In this document: positions 11,478-23,949 of the stretch, piece by piece
Layout of the letters: the number at the start of each line of letters is the position of its first letter
Position numbering within the stretch: position 1 is the stretch's first letter
Assembly (NCBI GenBank): GCA_020091685.1
Contig: CM034601.1
Location: forward strand, 3,224,920-3,288,919
Length of the DNA: 64,000 bases
Direction of reading: 5' to 3'
From: Lutjanus erythropterus
Lineage: Eukaryota > Chordata > Actinopteri > Lutjaniformes > Lutjanidae
Translations under genes and position numbers: made by a program
The notes under the pieces: generated by a model
The model's input: only the letters and a program-made list of their open reading frames with translations
Told to the model about the DNA's origin: nothing
Databases searched by the model: none

Positions 11478-14400
11478 GGCAGTGACGGGACGGACTGAGA
11501 GTTCCCCCCAGGGCAGGAAGAGGAGATTTCACGACGACGAGCAGACAGGAAGTATGTGTCCTCTGAACGTCGTCAAGCGTGGTGGGCAGGTGATTTGTTT
11601 CTCCAGGGTCAATAAGACGAAATCATAAGTGTTGACAATGCTAAGCTGTACACTGTAATCCAACGTGGGAACAGTTCAGACACTTCTGATATAAATTTAA
11701 GTCATTTAAAGTAACAACATCCTTCAAAATTATCACAAAAATCTCAATCCGGAAAAACTGTGCTCAGTGGCAGGTGTGTTTCAAGATGGCAACTCTACTT
11801 CACAATTTAATTTAAACAGACACAAAAATGGCTTCTGCTTTCTTTCTGAAAGTGAAAGCAAAAAAGTATCCAAGATGCTTATAATGTCCTGAAGAAGTTA
11901 AAAATGCCAATAATTTCAATTAAAACTGTCCACACAGGTAGTTGTTCAGGAAATCCAGTAAAATTCAGTAGAATTTGCATCTCTTCTGGGAGAATAACTG
12001 TCACATGTCAGATCTTTTTCTAGTCTGCAGTCACAGTCTTGATTGTCCTCATGAAGGTCTGTCACATCCTCAATAAAATGTGGAATCACGTACGTTAACA
12101 TTCTTATGAATAAAGAAATGTAATTAAAATATTTTTCCTTGAAGAAGATGCACGATGGTCCTGAATACAATGATGAGGTTATCGCCTTGGAAACAGCAGC
12201 AGCGGCTCATTAGTCTCACCATAACAGATTCTGTCCACTTAGTTTAGAGATAATTGAATGTAAATCACATGATGTTGCACATTTAAGGCACAACAACAGA
12301 AACTCAGCAGAGGATTTTTGTCTAAATCGCATGTTTGGAAATATGAAACACCACTAAATTCACTAAAACATCAGTCTTGTGCTTTTTTGTAAAACATTGA
12401 AGGTAAAGTCATTTAAATAAAAAAAGAGAGTCTATATATACTTAAAATTTACTTTAAAAATATGTTAATTGGATCAGAAAACTCAAGTTAAGCTGCAGGG
12501 AATCTAATCTTATCTGTTCACAAATATCCGTCCAGATGTTTTAGAGATCAGCTTCTCTGCAGCGCTCCTCATTTACATGGAGATGTGTGTGAATCTCAGG
12601 ATAAACACACACTGACAGACACACACTGCTACTCCACAAGACTACAGATGAACTCTGCACCTTCGCAGGTGTTTCAGCAGCAGAAAACATCGATTTAAAT
12701 TCACCAAAAGGCTCCACCAGACTCCTTAAAATAATCCACCCACTCAGTTTTCTTGAAATGCTGTCACGGATGAAAACTTCTCCATCTTTTCTGATGGAAA
12801 ATGAAGTTGCAAGAGCGTCTGTGCCATTTTTGAGGCAGAATCTCAAGTATAATTGGTAGGAGGGAAGAAAAAGGCATGCAAGTCAGAGAAACTGAGGAGA
12901 CGTCCGATCATAAGCGTCAAAAACCACAGAGGTGGCTGTGTGAATCCCTGTCAGACGGTTTGTCCACGTGAAGTCAAGCTGGTCCCTTCAGGCCTGCGGG
13001 GGACAAGAGTCGGGGGGGCCGTCTGTACCGCCGGGACGCCGAATTCCTCCCTCTCAGATCTCTGTGGGACTCCTCGGCCTCACGCTGCTCTACAAAGACA
13101 CACGGGAGGGGGAGGGACAAGACCGTCATCAGCGATTATCAGAGGACAAATTCAGACAATATTTTCAACACAGTGAGAACTCAGGGCAGTAAAAACAGAG
13201 CAGAGGCCGTGTGCTTCTAAATCTCAGCTGTTCGGGCAGGATTATGACGCCGACCTCGGGGGGTGAGTATCAGTTTCACACTTCAGAGAGCAGCTCACAG
13301 AGAAAATATTCACAGTGATGTAGTGAAAGAGACTGAAAATGTCACTGGAAACATTAAAACAGGCCGCATGATTCCTCATTTTTGTTAAAACTAGTGATTT
13401 ACTTTAACATTGTGTACTGCTCAAGTTAATGATGGGTCAGACAAACAGACAGCAGTACATCACCGGAGGAACCGCCAACTAAGGCTCCCAGTGAACACGG
13501 CTGGGATCGATAGGGAGGCCACTGGATTCAGGTGTAGAGAACGAAGTAGAGAGAAGAAAGACAAAAGGAAGTGTTTCTAAACTGCAGTATTACTCCTTTC
13601 AATTAAGTAAATGAAGTGCAGACCTCGTCCACCGGTGCATTTTTGGCTCCAACTGTTCTTTAACACTAATACATCAAATAATGACTGATGCTGTTTCATT
13701 TCTACAGCGTCTGATAAATGTGTGTGTGTTTTCCTAAAAAGCTTTAACTGGATAAATGGAAACAGTATGTGGCCTCCGAATGGTGGAAAAACAGAATACA
13801 TGAATAAAACTGTGTTAAAACCCCAGCAGAATAATCACACAAAAACAGCCTTTTCCTTAATTTGCTCCAATCTGTGCAGGATCTCTGCATCTCAATTAGC
13901 AGCTGATGCCTGCAAAAATTTTAGCTCGACCAAAACTGAGTTTGCAAAAAAAATGATGTTGAAATGTGTTAATTCTTCACTGCAGCGACAAGAACAAGGA
14001 AACATGTCATTTCATATGATGTGCAGACACTCCTCTGGACATTAAAATGTTTTGTTGCTTTGAAGTTCCAGTAAAATCAGACCGGAACCAACGCTAGAGG
14101 ACAAAAGGTCCTGCAGGTCCTCATGTCAACGACCCCAAACAGACGGGCATTAATTAGACTGAGACCTCCATCTGGTGATCTGACACCCAGAGTCTTCTGC
14201 TGGCAGATAATTACAGACTGAATTGTATAACTGTCTGTCTGATGGTGGAGATGTTAACAATAGAAAGACTCGGTGTAGAAATATTTACACTGGTGCACCA
14301 AATTTCATGAAAAAGTTCAAATTTAGTTTGAACAAACCTGAAGAGCGGCTCTGTGAGGCTGTCCAGAGGTGCTTTCAGCTAAATTCTAATTCATGCTAAC

Positions 14401-15198
14401 CTACTGATGTTAACAGATATATGTTCATTAATGATGCTGGAAGACAATTTCTTGTTTTAAGGATCATATTTCTACAAAAGAACTGCTGAAGTTTAAGTTA
14501 CTGTAGTTAAATTAAATACAAAACATAAATTCACATTATAAATAAAATTATTATTATTTATATTTATGTATTTAAATAAACTTTAAATGCTTGGGCGGCC
14601 GTTAATATATGCCCAAGTGAAATCTGTGCGTGGGAAATGCACAAACAATGCAATCGATTTACCTCACACACAGACAAGCAGCTCTGTCTCTCTCAAATAC
14701 ACACACACACATTATAAAGGTGATCATTTCAGTCATCACACAGCCCTGCTCCTTCCATAATGTAGCTCAGAACTGCACTGCACAAATTAAATTCTTTGCA
14801 CGCTGTCGTGGGCCACATGAAACGAGATTCAGCCTGCGGGCCTCGAGTTTGACACATGTAGCTTAAATGAATAACTGAATTTATCATGAATACACTTGTA
14901 CTGTATTCATACTTTTTTATTTGTAAGTCTTAACTCTAATAGAGGTCTTTGTCTGGCGTGGTGTTGGGCGTGCAGCACTTGGATTCTCACTCATTAGTCA
15001 GTTCATTTAAACCCTGTTAAGCCAAATATCTATTGCCAATTTGCACAGCTGGTCTAAGTTGACCGCATTGTTTGGCTCATGTCTTCGTCCACTTTCTGAT
15101 GGACACACAGGCATGTTGAAAAGTTAGTCTGTTTGCACAGTTAAAGGTGTGCTCAAGTCTCTTTGGTTCCTTGAAAACTTGGCTGTTCGTGTTACCAT
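11478..15198. other. no further gene seen (presumed prr7 5' intron)
   Basis: The stretch next to the ATG may be 5' UTR. Beyond it, short frames such as the 101-codon minus frame at 12,541-12,846 have no recognisable domain. A GC-rich patch at 12.96-13.10 kb was checked on both strands without finding an exon. Confidence 0.45.
14750..14862 (-). repeat. hAT-like repeat end (TGTCAAACTCGAGGCC)
   Basis: On the minus strand, tgtgtcaaactcgaggcccg then caggctgaatctcgtttcat and gtggcccacgac form the recognisable end of a common fish repeat. The other end was not located. Confidence 0.4.
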
Positions 15199-15394
15199 TT
15201 TAAAGGGATAGTTCACCCAAACATGAAAATTTAGTCATTATCTGCTCACCCTCATGCCGATTGAAGGTCGGGGTTATTTTGTTAGTCCACAAAACACTGC
15301 TGGAGTGTCACAGGAAAACAGTGTTGCAAAATCTCCCAAACATCCTGTAAATATAGTGACTGAATTTTCATTTTTGGGTAAAATATCCCTTTAA
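15199..15394. mobile_element. short MITE with TAAAGGGATA ends
   Basis: The left end ttaaagggatagttcaccca and the right end tgggtaaaatatcccttta are imperfect inverted repeats. Phrases such as aaatttagtcattatctgct and caccctcatgccg belong to a very common fish non-autonomous element. No coding capacity. Confidence 0.65.
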
Positions 15395-16210
15395 TAACCC
15401 TGTGTCTGTTGATCATGTGCTCACCCCTGCATCACCTTTGGGAACCATCCTCAGTAAGTCTTTGTAACCAGTCAAGGCTCTCTTTTCTTCAGCACCAGCA
15501 AAATGACAAAAGAAGGAATTGTGTTTTTTAGAAAACGTTGATGAGATTATGAATGTAATATATCTTCCCCTCCGTCTGAACAGCTCCTGAGGGAATCACT
15601 GTCACTTTGAAATGCTCTTAACAGTCGTGACTCATCCCATCGGCTGAAACATCTCGCGCTGTCACCACTGAAAACACTTCCAGCATGTCTGAAATATCTG
15701 TCCGCTGAGAGAGGCGGCACCTGCTTTGTCTTAGGACCGAAACACACCAACAGACGACTTATGAGGACTGTGTTTTTCTTCTTAATTGGGTACAGTATCG
15801 TATTTATAGCACGAGCGGAGCCTCGGTTTTCACATCATGCTTTTCATCCTCCACCTCCACGTCACCTTTGGGAATCTCAACCCCGTGTCTGTTGTAATTT
15901 GAAATTGTTCAGCAGAGGTGATTCATGAGCGTCGGTCCTTCAAGAGGTCGCGCGGCCGCTGATATTTCAATCTGTGAGCACCGACGTGGAACGGAGCCTT
16001 TGTTTACCCCCCACGCTTCCTGCCTGTCCGATCCAGTCATCACAGAGGACCGTTCAGCGATACTCAGACCTCAACCTCAACACCCACATGTGTTCAGTAC
16101 ACACTCGCACTATTTATATCCCTGCTTTGTCTTTTATCTCTCACTCATATGAGCCACAATCTCAAAATATAAAAGCAGTAATAGTGGAGAACGTTAACAT
16201 GCGTAAACTG

Positions 16211-16560
16211 TTAAAGGGACAGTTCACCTCCAAATCAAGAATGCATACTCTCTTCATATCCTCTGGCCTGCAGTGCTGTTTATCCATCTAGATGTTTTTG
16301 GTTTGAGTTGCAGAGTTTTGGAGATATGATCTGTGGTGATGTCTGCTTTCTCTCCAATCATGTCCCAGCTTCTAGCAGAAAAGAAAGTAGTTCTGGTAGA
16401 TTCAAAAGTAGTTTCAATAGATTATATTGCAGAAAGAAAGTAGATCCTACACAAGACGGCTCACAACAAAGTGTGTGGATGAGTGCGTTGTTCAGTTTTG
16501 GAGTTATAAATGGCACTCTGCTTGTGGTGCTTCTTCTCCACTCTTTTAAGGGCAAAAAAT
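16211..16560 (+). repeat. dispersed repeat, copy 1 (AAAGGGACAGTTCACC family)
   Basis: The copy starts taaagggacagttcacctcc and runs through gagttgcagagttttggaga and gatgtctgctttctctccaa. The last two phrases recur in modified form at 17.28-17.33 kb, which shows a shared family. No open frame of note. Confidence 0.55.
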
Positions 16561-16804
16561 AAATGAATGAAAGAAAACTGATAAATAGAAGCTTGTGCCA
16601 AAGATTTGTGCAAGTTCATGTGAGAGGCACAAATTATTCTGTACTTCCTAAGGATTAAAAGAAGTAAAATTACTAAAATATTAAGCACACTGCAACAGCA
16701 TTTTTATGTTCAATACTTTTATTGAATTTTACTTATTTAGTGAATTCTTTGAGTCTCTGAAACTCAGATTGCTTGTTTGAGGTCTCAAGGTTTGCAAGTA
16801 TGGT

Positions 16805-16985
16805 CACGTATCCTGTATGTAAGCATGACAGGAGAGCAGCAGAGGATATGACAGAAAAGGGGAAGAGGGAGTGGAGGAAGTCATGCAGCAAAGGGCCGCA
16901 GGAGGGAGTCAAACCCCGGATTCTCCCCGCCTTTTCTGTGTCTGACTTCCTGGCCATTCGATCTGCTCTGTGCTATTTGACCCCT
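16805..16985 (-). mobile_element. tRNA-derived SINE, second family
   Basis: On the minus strand ggggtttgactccctcctgc is a box B-like sequence. It is followed by gcggccctttgctgcatgac and a CT-rich body (ctccctcttcccctttctgt), then ctgtcatatcctctgctg. This layout matches a common fish SINE. Box A is decayed. Confidence 0.5.
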
Positions 16986-17060
16986 TATCCATCAAAAACA
17001 GACTCAGCACATATTTTAAGTGGAGCGGAGCAGAGAGCACGCTTCTGGGACGGCAAGGCA
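16955..17060 (+). repeat. dispersed repeat pair with 47.8 kb, copy 1
   Basis: Sequence cgatctgctctgtgctattt, catcaaaaacagactcagca and catattttaagtggagc, gcttctgggacg has a diverged copy at 47,795-47,900. Confidence 0.45.
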
Positions 17061-17139
17061 CTGCTGGTGGAATCACAAGTATTGTGTAGAAAGGCTGCGA
17101 TCAGCTCCGGCTGACGTGGCGCAGCTGTGACACGATGCA

Positions 17140-17211
17140 GCCGCGATTGTTGGAATTTGGCCTCAGGGCCTGGGGTGTACGCTCTACCAAATGAGCTACC
17201 TGGCTGTCATT
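17140..17211 (-). mobile_element. tRNA-like 5' half (SINE head or tRNA pseudogene)
   Basis: On the minus strand aggtagctcatttggtagag is a near-perfect tRNA box A with D-loop (TAGCTCNNTTGGTAGAGC). The sequence after it does not fold into a full tRNA and box B is only weakly present (cggctgcatcg). A functional tRNA is unlikely. Confidence 0.45.
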
Positions 17212-17224
17212 ATGGTGCATTTTA

Positions 17225-17545
17225 TCGATTGGACCCTTTGGCACTGGCATTTAGTATGTTTGACAGCCCAGGTCTAGACTTTTAGTGTGAGTTGCTGATT
17301 TTCTGAGATATCAGGTGTAGAGATGTCTGCCTTCTCTAAAATATAATAAACTGGATGGCACTCAGCTTGTGGTGCTAAAAGAGCCAAAAAACTACAATTG
17401 AAAAACTGAACAGCAGTGTCTCCTTCCAAAAATCATGACCCGGTTACTCAAGATAATCCACAGACCTCGCTGTGAGCAGTTTCATGTAGGAACTACTTTC
17501 TCTCTACCAGACAACACCCGCCAACCTTTTTTTTTTATTAGTGCA
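17225..17545 (+). repeat. dispersed repeat, copy 2 of the 16.2 kb family
   Basis: The sequence gagttgctgattttctgaga, gatgtctgccttctctaaaa and ggatggcactcagcttgtgg matches the 16.2 kb copy in order (ttgcagagttttggaga, gatgtctgctttctctcc, aaatggcactctgcttgtgg). It extends further, through aatcatgacccggttactca to cagacaacacccgccaac. Confidence 0.55.
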
Positions 17546-17934
17546 CCATCTTTTCCTCTTCAGCCAAGTGTAAAAAACACTTTTTTATGCACAAATTGAA
17601 AATCGAAAAGGCTGGAAACACTCCTACAGTCTTGCAAAACAGCACAAAAGACCATTATAAAAATGGCCCATTGAGTGTGTTTCCACCTCTAAGTTTGATT
17701 AAAGGGGCGGCTGTGAAGTTTTCTTGGAAACAAACAAAAGTTTTGTTTATATTTCACTTTAACCCACAGCTGGATGCAAGTCTCTCTATAAAGAGCACAG
17801 AGACCTGCTGTTCAAGCCACTAATGTTGCTTTCAAACCAAAGATGTTTGGTGCATTTAATCAATCAAGCTTTGGTGAGGACAACTGGATAGAGACCAGAC
17901 AGAAGACCCCCTTCTAGGTGGTCTTCTGATTACA

Positions 17935-18735
17935 CTTTTTTGACCAAGGTGATTCCAGGGCTGGTTCAGAGCCAGAGCTTCATTTTGAACCAGGTCTTTG
18001 TGTTCTGACAGCCAACAAACCTGCTCTCAGCCCCGAAAACTGGTTCCAGAGTGGCACCAACTCTTTGCTAGGCCAACAGTAAAAAACACTACATCAGTGC
18101 TCCAGCAAAAGAGTAGCCCACCCCATATTTTGTAAGCTTATTCAAATAACGTCTGCTTGGAAAGTTTGCTGCAACGTCTTGTGGAGATGCAAGGGGCTGC
18201 AGGTTGGTATTAAATTGTACAGAGGAGGGGTAGTTAGCCACCAGATCCTGCAACCCGCAACGTTTGAGGAAGTAGATTATTGCAGCCTGATCTGAGTACA
18301 TCATCCAGCGCTGCTGGTCACACAATCTAATCGGTTACCAAACCGAACACCAGGTGATAACGCAGCAGTCAGTCATGATACAGTCATGTCTCGCTTGAGT
18401 ACACTTCAGTGTGATCAATCTGCAGGTAATGTTCATTTAGTTGGCAGTAGGTAGAGGTAGTTAAAAGTAGCTGTGCAGTTGTTGTGCTTCTTTTTCTTCC
18501 TTTTTAGAGAGAGAGTGACACAGTAGGTGGCAGCAATGTGCCGTAACGCTGATCGCCAAAGTGTGACGCACTTGAAGTTAGTGTTGTTAGGAAACCACAG
18601 GAGTGTACAGTTATGTAATGACTTGGCCATCTAGTGTGTGGAAAAGCAAGCCTGTTCTTAGATGGTTCACAAGTTGAACCAACTGTGAACCGACACTAGG
18701 ACCGAACTAGCACTAGGTTCTCCTTGGTAAAAAGA
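17935..18735. mobile_element. DNA transposon-like element with about 40-bp imperfect TIRs
   Basis: The left end tttttgaccaaggtgattcc agrees with the reverse complement of the right end, tttttaccaaggagaaccta, and the match continues into ggctggttc/gctagttcgg. The interior holds a 78-residue minus-strand frame (18,089-18,325) that I do not recognise. The superfamily is not resolved. Confidence 0.45.
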
Positions 18736-18864
18736 GGTATAAGTGAACTCTACTGCAGTTTGTTTAGGTTGGTGTGAAAGCAAAACAGACCAGCCAGGAT
18801 TTCATGATTCTAGGTACTGGATTTTAATAGATACTTGAAAAAAAATAAGCTGTTTAAATCTCTC

Positions 18865-19562
18865 TGCTGATTGAGAAGTGTCGAGGAAGTTATCTGTATA
18901 AATCATCAGAATAAGCATCATACAGAGTGTGGGATCCCACAGGGCTCCATCTTTGGTCCTCTTTGGTTTAACCTGTATACGTTTCCCCTTAGTTACATTA
19001 TCTATTACCAAAACTATGCCAGTGACACCCAGCTTCTTATCTCAGTATCCAATGACGACTTCTAACCCACACATTTCATAGTCAGTTGCTTAGAAGACAT
19101 AAATGGCTGGATGGCAGTGAATTTCCAAGATCTGAACAGGGAAAAAAACTGAGATTTTGGTTGTGGGTGCTAACGTCCAGACACAGCTGGACTGTCTGGA
19201 ATGAGAGTACCTCAAGTCCAGATCACTAAAGACATGTGACCAGATTGAAAACAGAGGAGCAACCACGGACAGCATCACCAAGTCACCTTTTTTCCAGCTG
19301 AGAAACGTTTCCAGAATCAGAGGCCTTCACTCTGTCTGACTCAGTGAAACTCAGTTTATAACCCTGGTAGATCTCTGCAGTCACAAGGTAGAAACCTCCT
19401 CCATGTGACTAGAGCACGCTCAACGTCTTTTCTTTCCTTTTCACTAGAGCTTTTTCTGCCTGTATGTGTATTTGTATGGATGTCTCCATTTTCAAATGTT
19501 GCTGTTGGATGCTGTTTTTGGATGATATTGTGCTTTACAAATACATTTTGAACTGAATGTAT
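18865..19562 (+). mobile_element. LINE relic (L2/Rex1-like reverse transcriptase fragment)
   Basis: The frame at 18,871-19,065 contains CGIPQGSIFGPLWFNLY, the reverse transcriptase palm motif, then YASDTQLLISV, a decayed form of YADDTQL (D to S at the catalytic pair). Downstream in broken frames are pieces resembling the C-terminal part of L2-like ORF2 proteins (KTEILVVGA, SPFFQLRNVSRIR). It ends with gtgctttacaaatacatttt and gaactgaat, typical of a LINE 3' tail. Stops and frameshifts make it inactive. Confidence 0.75.
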
Positions 19563-20216
19563 TTATCCAGAAAAATCATTTGGTAGCCATGGTAACATAT
19601 TTGGCTGTTCAATATGAACATTTTACTGTTTGTTCCTTTTTTCATACAGATCAAGCAATGCTGTATTGTCAAGCTATGTCTGTATGTATTGGAGACGTTC
19701 AGAATAACAGCAACTTAATGCAGCAAACAACAGCTGCATACCCTAACAACAACAGCTGTATACCCTAACAACAGAGCGGAAATATGCAACAATTCTGTCT
19801 ACGTATCCCTGGTGTCTGGTGCTGTCCGCTTACGCATCTGTTTGGAGTATAATCCAGGCTTGGAGTACACTGGGTCTGGCCAGGTCACAAACCAGGTACC
19901 CGTCACAAAGGTCAGATAGAACGACATGACATAATGGAGAGCGGCAGAAAATGAGGAGCGCTCACTCTGCAGCTTTTTCTGGGAACCGAAATGTCCACAG
20001 CAGTATACTGCGCACTGTCTGACAAAAAAAAAAGATTCTCCGTCCATGATGACTGAATGATTGGAACCTGGCTATTTTTTATTTTTTTTTGGATTAATCA
20101 TGTGGTCTTAAAAAATTGGAACACTGAAAAAAAAGTCCAAAGTGGCGTCATCAAATGTCTTAAGTAAATAATCAACTAATTGCTGCAGCTATAAAAATCA
20201 CCACATACATTTATGA

Positions 20217-21101
20217 AGTTCTACACTCTTCGAAATAAAGGTGCTAACATGATACAATAAAGGGTTCTTCAGCTTGTCCCCATAGGAGAACCATTTTTGG
20301 TTCCTGGTGGAGACTTTTATAAAAGTTCCACATGGAAAGCTTTCACAGAGTTCTACATTAGAACCAAACATAAGGGATTATAGATAGAACCAATCAGTGA
20401 AAGGTTTCACCTTGAAACCCCATGAGAGGTTCTATGGAGAACCATTCTATGGACCCCTCTATGAGCCACGACTGCCCAGGACCGTGTCTGGAGGTCCTAT
20501 CCAGAACCTTTCCACGATCTAAGGGTACTAAAAAAGAATCCACCTAAGGGGTTCTACTGAGAACTTTCTTCTTATAATCCAATAGTTTTATCTACGACCT
20601 ACCCAAGGGGTTCTACCTAGAACCTAGCATAAAAGGCTACACCTAGAACCATCTGTGAAAGGTTTCACCTTGACCCCCCCTCTGAGAGGTTCTACAGAGA
20701 ACCTCTGTATGGTGTACTGGTTCCACTCAGAACCCTCTGAGGGGGTTATATTCAGAACATTTGCACCTCCCAACGGTGTTAACAAGAACCCACCAAAGCA
20801 GTTCTACTGAGAACTTTTTATATCCCAGGGGTTTTCTCAAGAAACCACCCAATGAGGACCCTAAAGGACCCTTTACATTATGAGGGTCTTATCTAGAACC
20901 TTCTACTAAGGTTCTACTGAGATCCCATTAACATTATGGGACAGACAACCTGCATGAGTTCTCTTTGAAGAGTTCTTCTTAATGGAACCCATAGTTTTAC
21001 CAAAAAAATCTTTAAAAAAAACGGTTCTTCAGAAGCAAATTTGTTTCTCTGCCCTTGAGGAAGAATCCTTCTGGACCCTTTATTTCTAAGAGTGTAGAAC
21101 T
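20217..21101. mobile_element. TIR element filled with GGTTCT/AGAACC cassettes
   Basis: The ends are inverted repeats: agttctacactcttcgaaat on the left, and agttctacactcttagaaat as the reverse complement of the right. Inside, short inverted phrases such as gttctacctagaacc and ggttctatggagaacc recur many times at irregular spacing of roughly 40-60 bp across about 880 bp. No frame longer than about 60 codons is present. It is a non-autonomous element of a kind widespread in teleosts. Confidence 0.7.
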
Positions 21102-21747
21102 TATACAAACTGTTCAGGACTCAATGTACCATTTCCAAAAAATATATTATGATTTGTAATCAAAGCAATAAACTGCAACTTGAAATATCCTGTAAAAAAT
21201 GAAGATTTTGTCCTCAGACATGCTTTGACAGGGATATAAAAGCTGTCTAGCTTCAGGCTGATGTCTTTCTCCAGCAGATGATCATGTGAATATTCAGTGT
21301 TTTGCTTCAAGGACTCTCTGCAGGCCACAGCAGGCCACTGCATCTCCTCTGAGGTTTCAGAAAGCAGCACGTCTGTCACCACATTTCACTCAAAGCAAAA
21401 AAAAAACACCCACATGATCACTGGACTCACGTGAGCTCGGTGTCGGATGGAAATCTTTAGATCAAACTTTCAGGAAATGAGTTCTGACTTTTTCTACGTG
21501 TGTCCTTGAAACTCACGTTTCATAAAGATCGCTGAGCTTTCACACAATGAAGGAGAAGAACTCAGTGATTATAAAGCTAAAGTTTTTAAAAACTTTTAAG
21601 CAACAGGATTTGACAGGATTTTTTTACATAATACTTCACTTCCAGTTTTAGAACAATGCAGCAGCACATTTTGGCTTCATTAATGAAACATTTGTTTGCA
21701 CAGATTTGAGCTTGATCACTCCTCAAAAACATTTTATAAAATGCTTT

Positions 21748-21998
21748 GGTAACACTTTATTTGATGCATAAGGCTGCCATTACACTGTCATAACCATGCC
21801 ATCACACCTGTCATACACATGAAGGAGAATTTATGAATGTTTATGACAGTTATAGTGTTATTCGGTCAATTATGTCACTTTTATTGCAGGGTTAACATTT
21901 TGAAATGTCTTTGTTATGACACCTTGACATTATCAAACTGTTGTCATATGTGGCTGGTTATGACACTGGTGGTCATGAAAGCATTATAAGGTTGTCTT
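21748..21998. repeat. dispersed repeat rich in TATGACA
   Basis: The stretch begins tggtaacactttatttgatg and contains repeated tatgacag/ttatgacac words and cattataag near its end. These are hallmarks of a common fish MITE-like repeat. Confidence 0.45.
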
Positions 21999-21999
21999 T

Positions 22000-22230
22000 A
22001 GGATTGCTGCAGCCTAAAATGTCTGATTTCACAGCAGCTTTGCAATATGCATTGCAATTTTTTTGGAAAAGTTTTTAGGCTTTTTATGCAATTGAATTGC
22101 GGGAGCAAGTGAAAATTGCAAAAGAAAGTTGCAATTGTTTTTATCTTTTATAAAATTCATTAAAAAAGTTCATTAAAAGTAACCACACCAAGAACCCTCA
22201 TGATTACAAAAAATGCAAAATCTTTTTGGA
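22000..22230 (+). repeat. dispersed repeat pair, copy B
   Basis: Copy B shares cctaaaatgtctgatttcac, gtgaaaattgcaaaagaaag and gattacaaaaaatgcaaaat with copy A at 2.0 kb. It contains a longer middle (gcaattttttt, gcaattgaattgcggg) that is eroded in copy A. Confidence 0.55.
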
Positions 22231-22758
22231 GCTCAAACTTAAAACAACAAGCAAAGTTTACTAGTTGCTGGCATTAGCTAGTTAGCTTTGTTAGCCATGG
22301 AGCTAGCCACCTAATTAGCTGACTGAGCCCCAGTGGTGCCAAGAGCCAAACCCAGCAAGAAAATCACCACGTCATTTTACTAATGCTGCTCCATTTCAGT
22401 CTGTTCTCAATCTAAACACGTCGAATACAGCAGCTTGGTCAGTGCTCAAACACTGACGCTCTAAGTATTCTTGTAGCATCATGTTTTCATGTGCTGTCAA
22501 AGTCACGTGACGTAGGCCTGGTGTAATAGCAACATAAGTTCACATATGGAGGAGGTGAGTGGGTGGATAGACTGTTAGAGTAGAATTCATACAGCTTGAA
22601 ACCAAAAGTCAATGATGACTTCTTTTAAAGCTACATAATGTACATAAATAAGTATGTGAACTGCAGGTTAGGCTAACAAGGCTAACACATGCTCGAGGGC
22701 TGAAGCGTCACCTGGTCAGGTAAACTTCCTTCTGTAGCTTTTGACTCTGCAGCTTCCA

Positions 22759-22789
22759 GGATCATGTTGTCCTGCAAACAACATGATCC
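22759..22789. repeat. hairpin: 12-bp perfect inverted repeat, 7-nt loop
   Basis: ggatcatgttgt and acaacatgatcc are separated by cctgcaa. Confidence 0.95.
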
Positions 22790-23033
22790 AAGCAAAGAAC
22801 TGGTAAAAATATATGGTAAAACATTCATATTCTTTTGTGATAAAAGTATAAATAAATGACACAAATATTAAAATAATACTTAATTTAAAAAATATTATTA
22901 AAAGAATACTAAAAATGAAAATAAATGAATCAATTAAAAAATGAGCCGAAGCACCATGTCAACTTTAATAATATTTGGTGTATTTAAATCAATAAACGTA
23001 TTAATCTAAGACACAAAATAAAGTTAATTAATA

Positions 23034-23428
23034 TCAGTGGTGGAAGAACTAGGAATACATAGTCTAAAAAATATTACTATTACAATGACAGCCCAGGTTT
23101 AACATATTACTTAAGTAAAAGTATGTAAGTATCACTACCAACAAAATACACTACTAAAACTTTCCCATAGTGTTAGATCACAGAATATTTTGTTCATTTT
23201 AATTTTGCAGCTCATCGATGTTGACCAATTTTAGTTACTTTGCAGATTACTGAACAGACTAATATTACAGTACTGCATCATATTTTAAATATATGTTTGA
23301 GATGTAATGGAGTAGAGGCATAAAATGGAAATGCTCAAGTAACGTACGTACGTATGTCAAAATGATTAATTACTCGAGTAAATGTACTTAGTTACATTGC
23401 CTATTAAGTATATTCATCCACCTCAGCA
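23034..23428. mobile_element. MITE-like element (CAGTGGTGGAAGAA ends)
   Basis: The left end cagtggtggaagaac and the right end ttcatccacctcagcag are imperfect inverted repeats. Internal phrases ttacttaagtaaaagtatg and gagtaaatgtacttagttac belong to a very common teleost repeat. No coding capacity. Confidence 0.6.
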
Positions 23429-23949
23429 GTTCAGCTGTAAGTTATCTTCATGGGGGCTTCTTCAGGGACCCCTGGGTGTTTGGGGCCCCTGCATGTTCCC
23501 TGTATTTGTGGGTGTTGCCACAGAGAGTTCAACTGTTCACAGCTGCCAACAAAACCGCAAAGTCTTTTTTAGATCTTCACTGTTACAAATACAGTGTTTC
23601 TGCAGCTCAGTGTCTCTGAATCAAACTGAATCATGTCTGAAATCATCCAAAACATACTAATCGATTCCTACATTACGCAACCGCTCAGACGCACTGCTGT
23701 TTAAAAATAAATTCTTTAATTTCCTCCACGAGAGCCAGCAGGAGGGTTTCTTTTTAAATCCTGACACTGACCAGAAAGACGCCAATAAACAAACAAAAAC
23801 AGCCAATAAAATGATGTTTCAGGTGTCTGAACACGGACAGGATGAGATGAGGTGACAGCGCAGGTAGTAAAAGACCTTCAACAATAACGTCGTTGTGAAC
23901 TAAACGCACCACAGGTCCCTGTTTGAATGTCATATTTTGGAAAACTCAC

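Noticed and set aside
11196..11498. 100-codon plus-strand frame over the prr7 exon
   Set aside because: It is the antisense shadow of the prr7 coding exon; its Arg/Trp-rich run comes from the poly-proline codons.
12541..12846. 101-codon minus-strand frame upstream of prr7
   Set aside because: No recognisable domain, no splice signals at its ends, and located where an intron is expected.
17140..17211. Functional tRNA gene on the minus strand
   Set aside because: Box A is good but the anticodon arm, T-arm and acceptor stem do not form.
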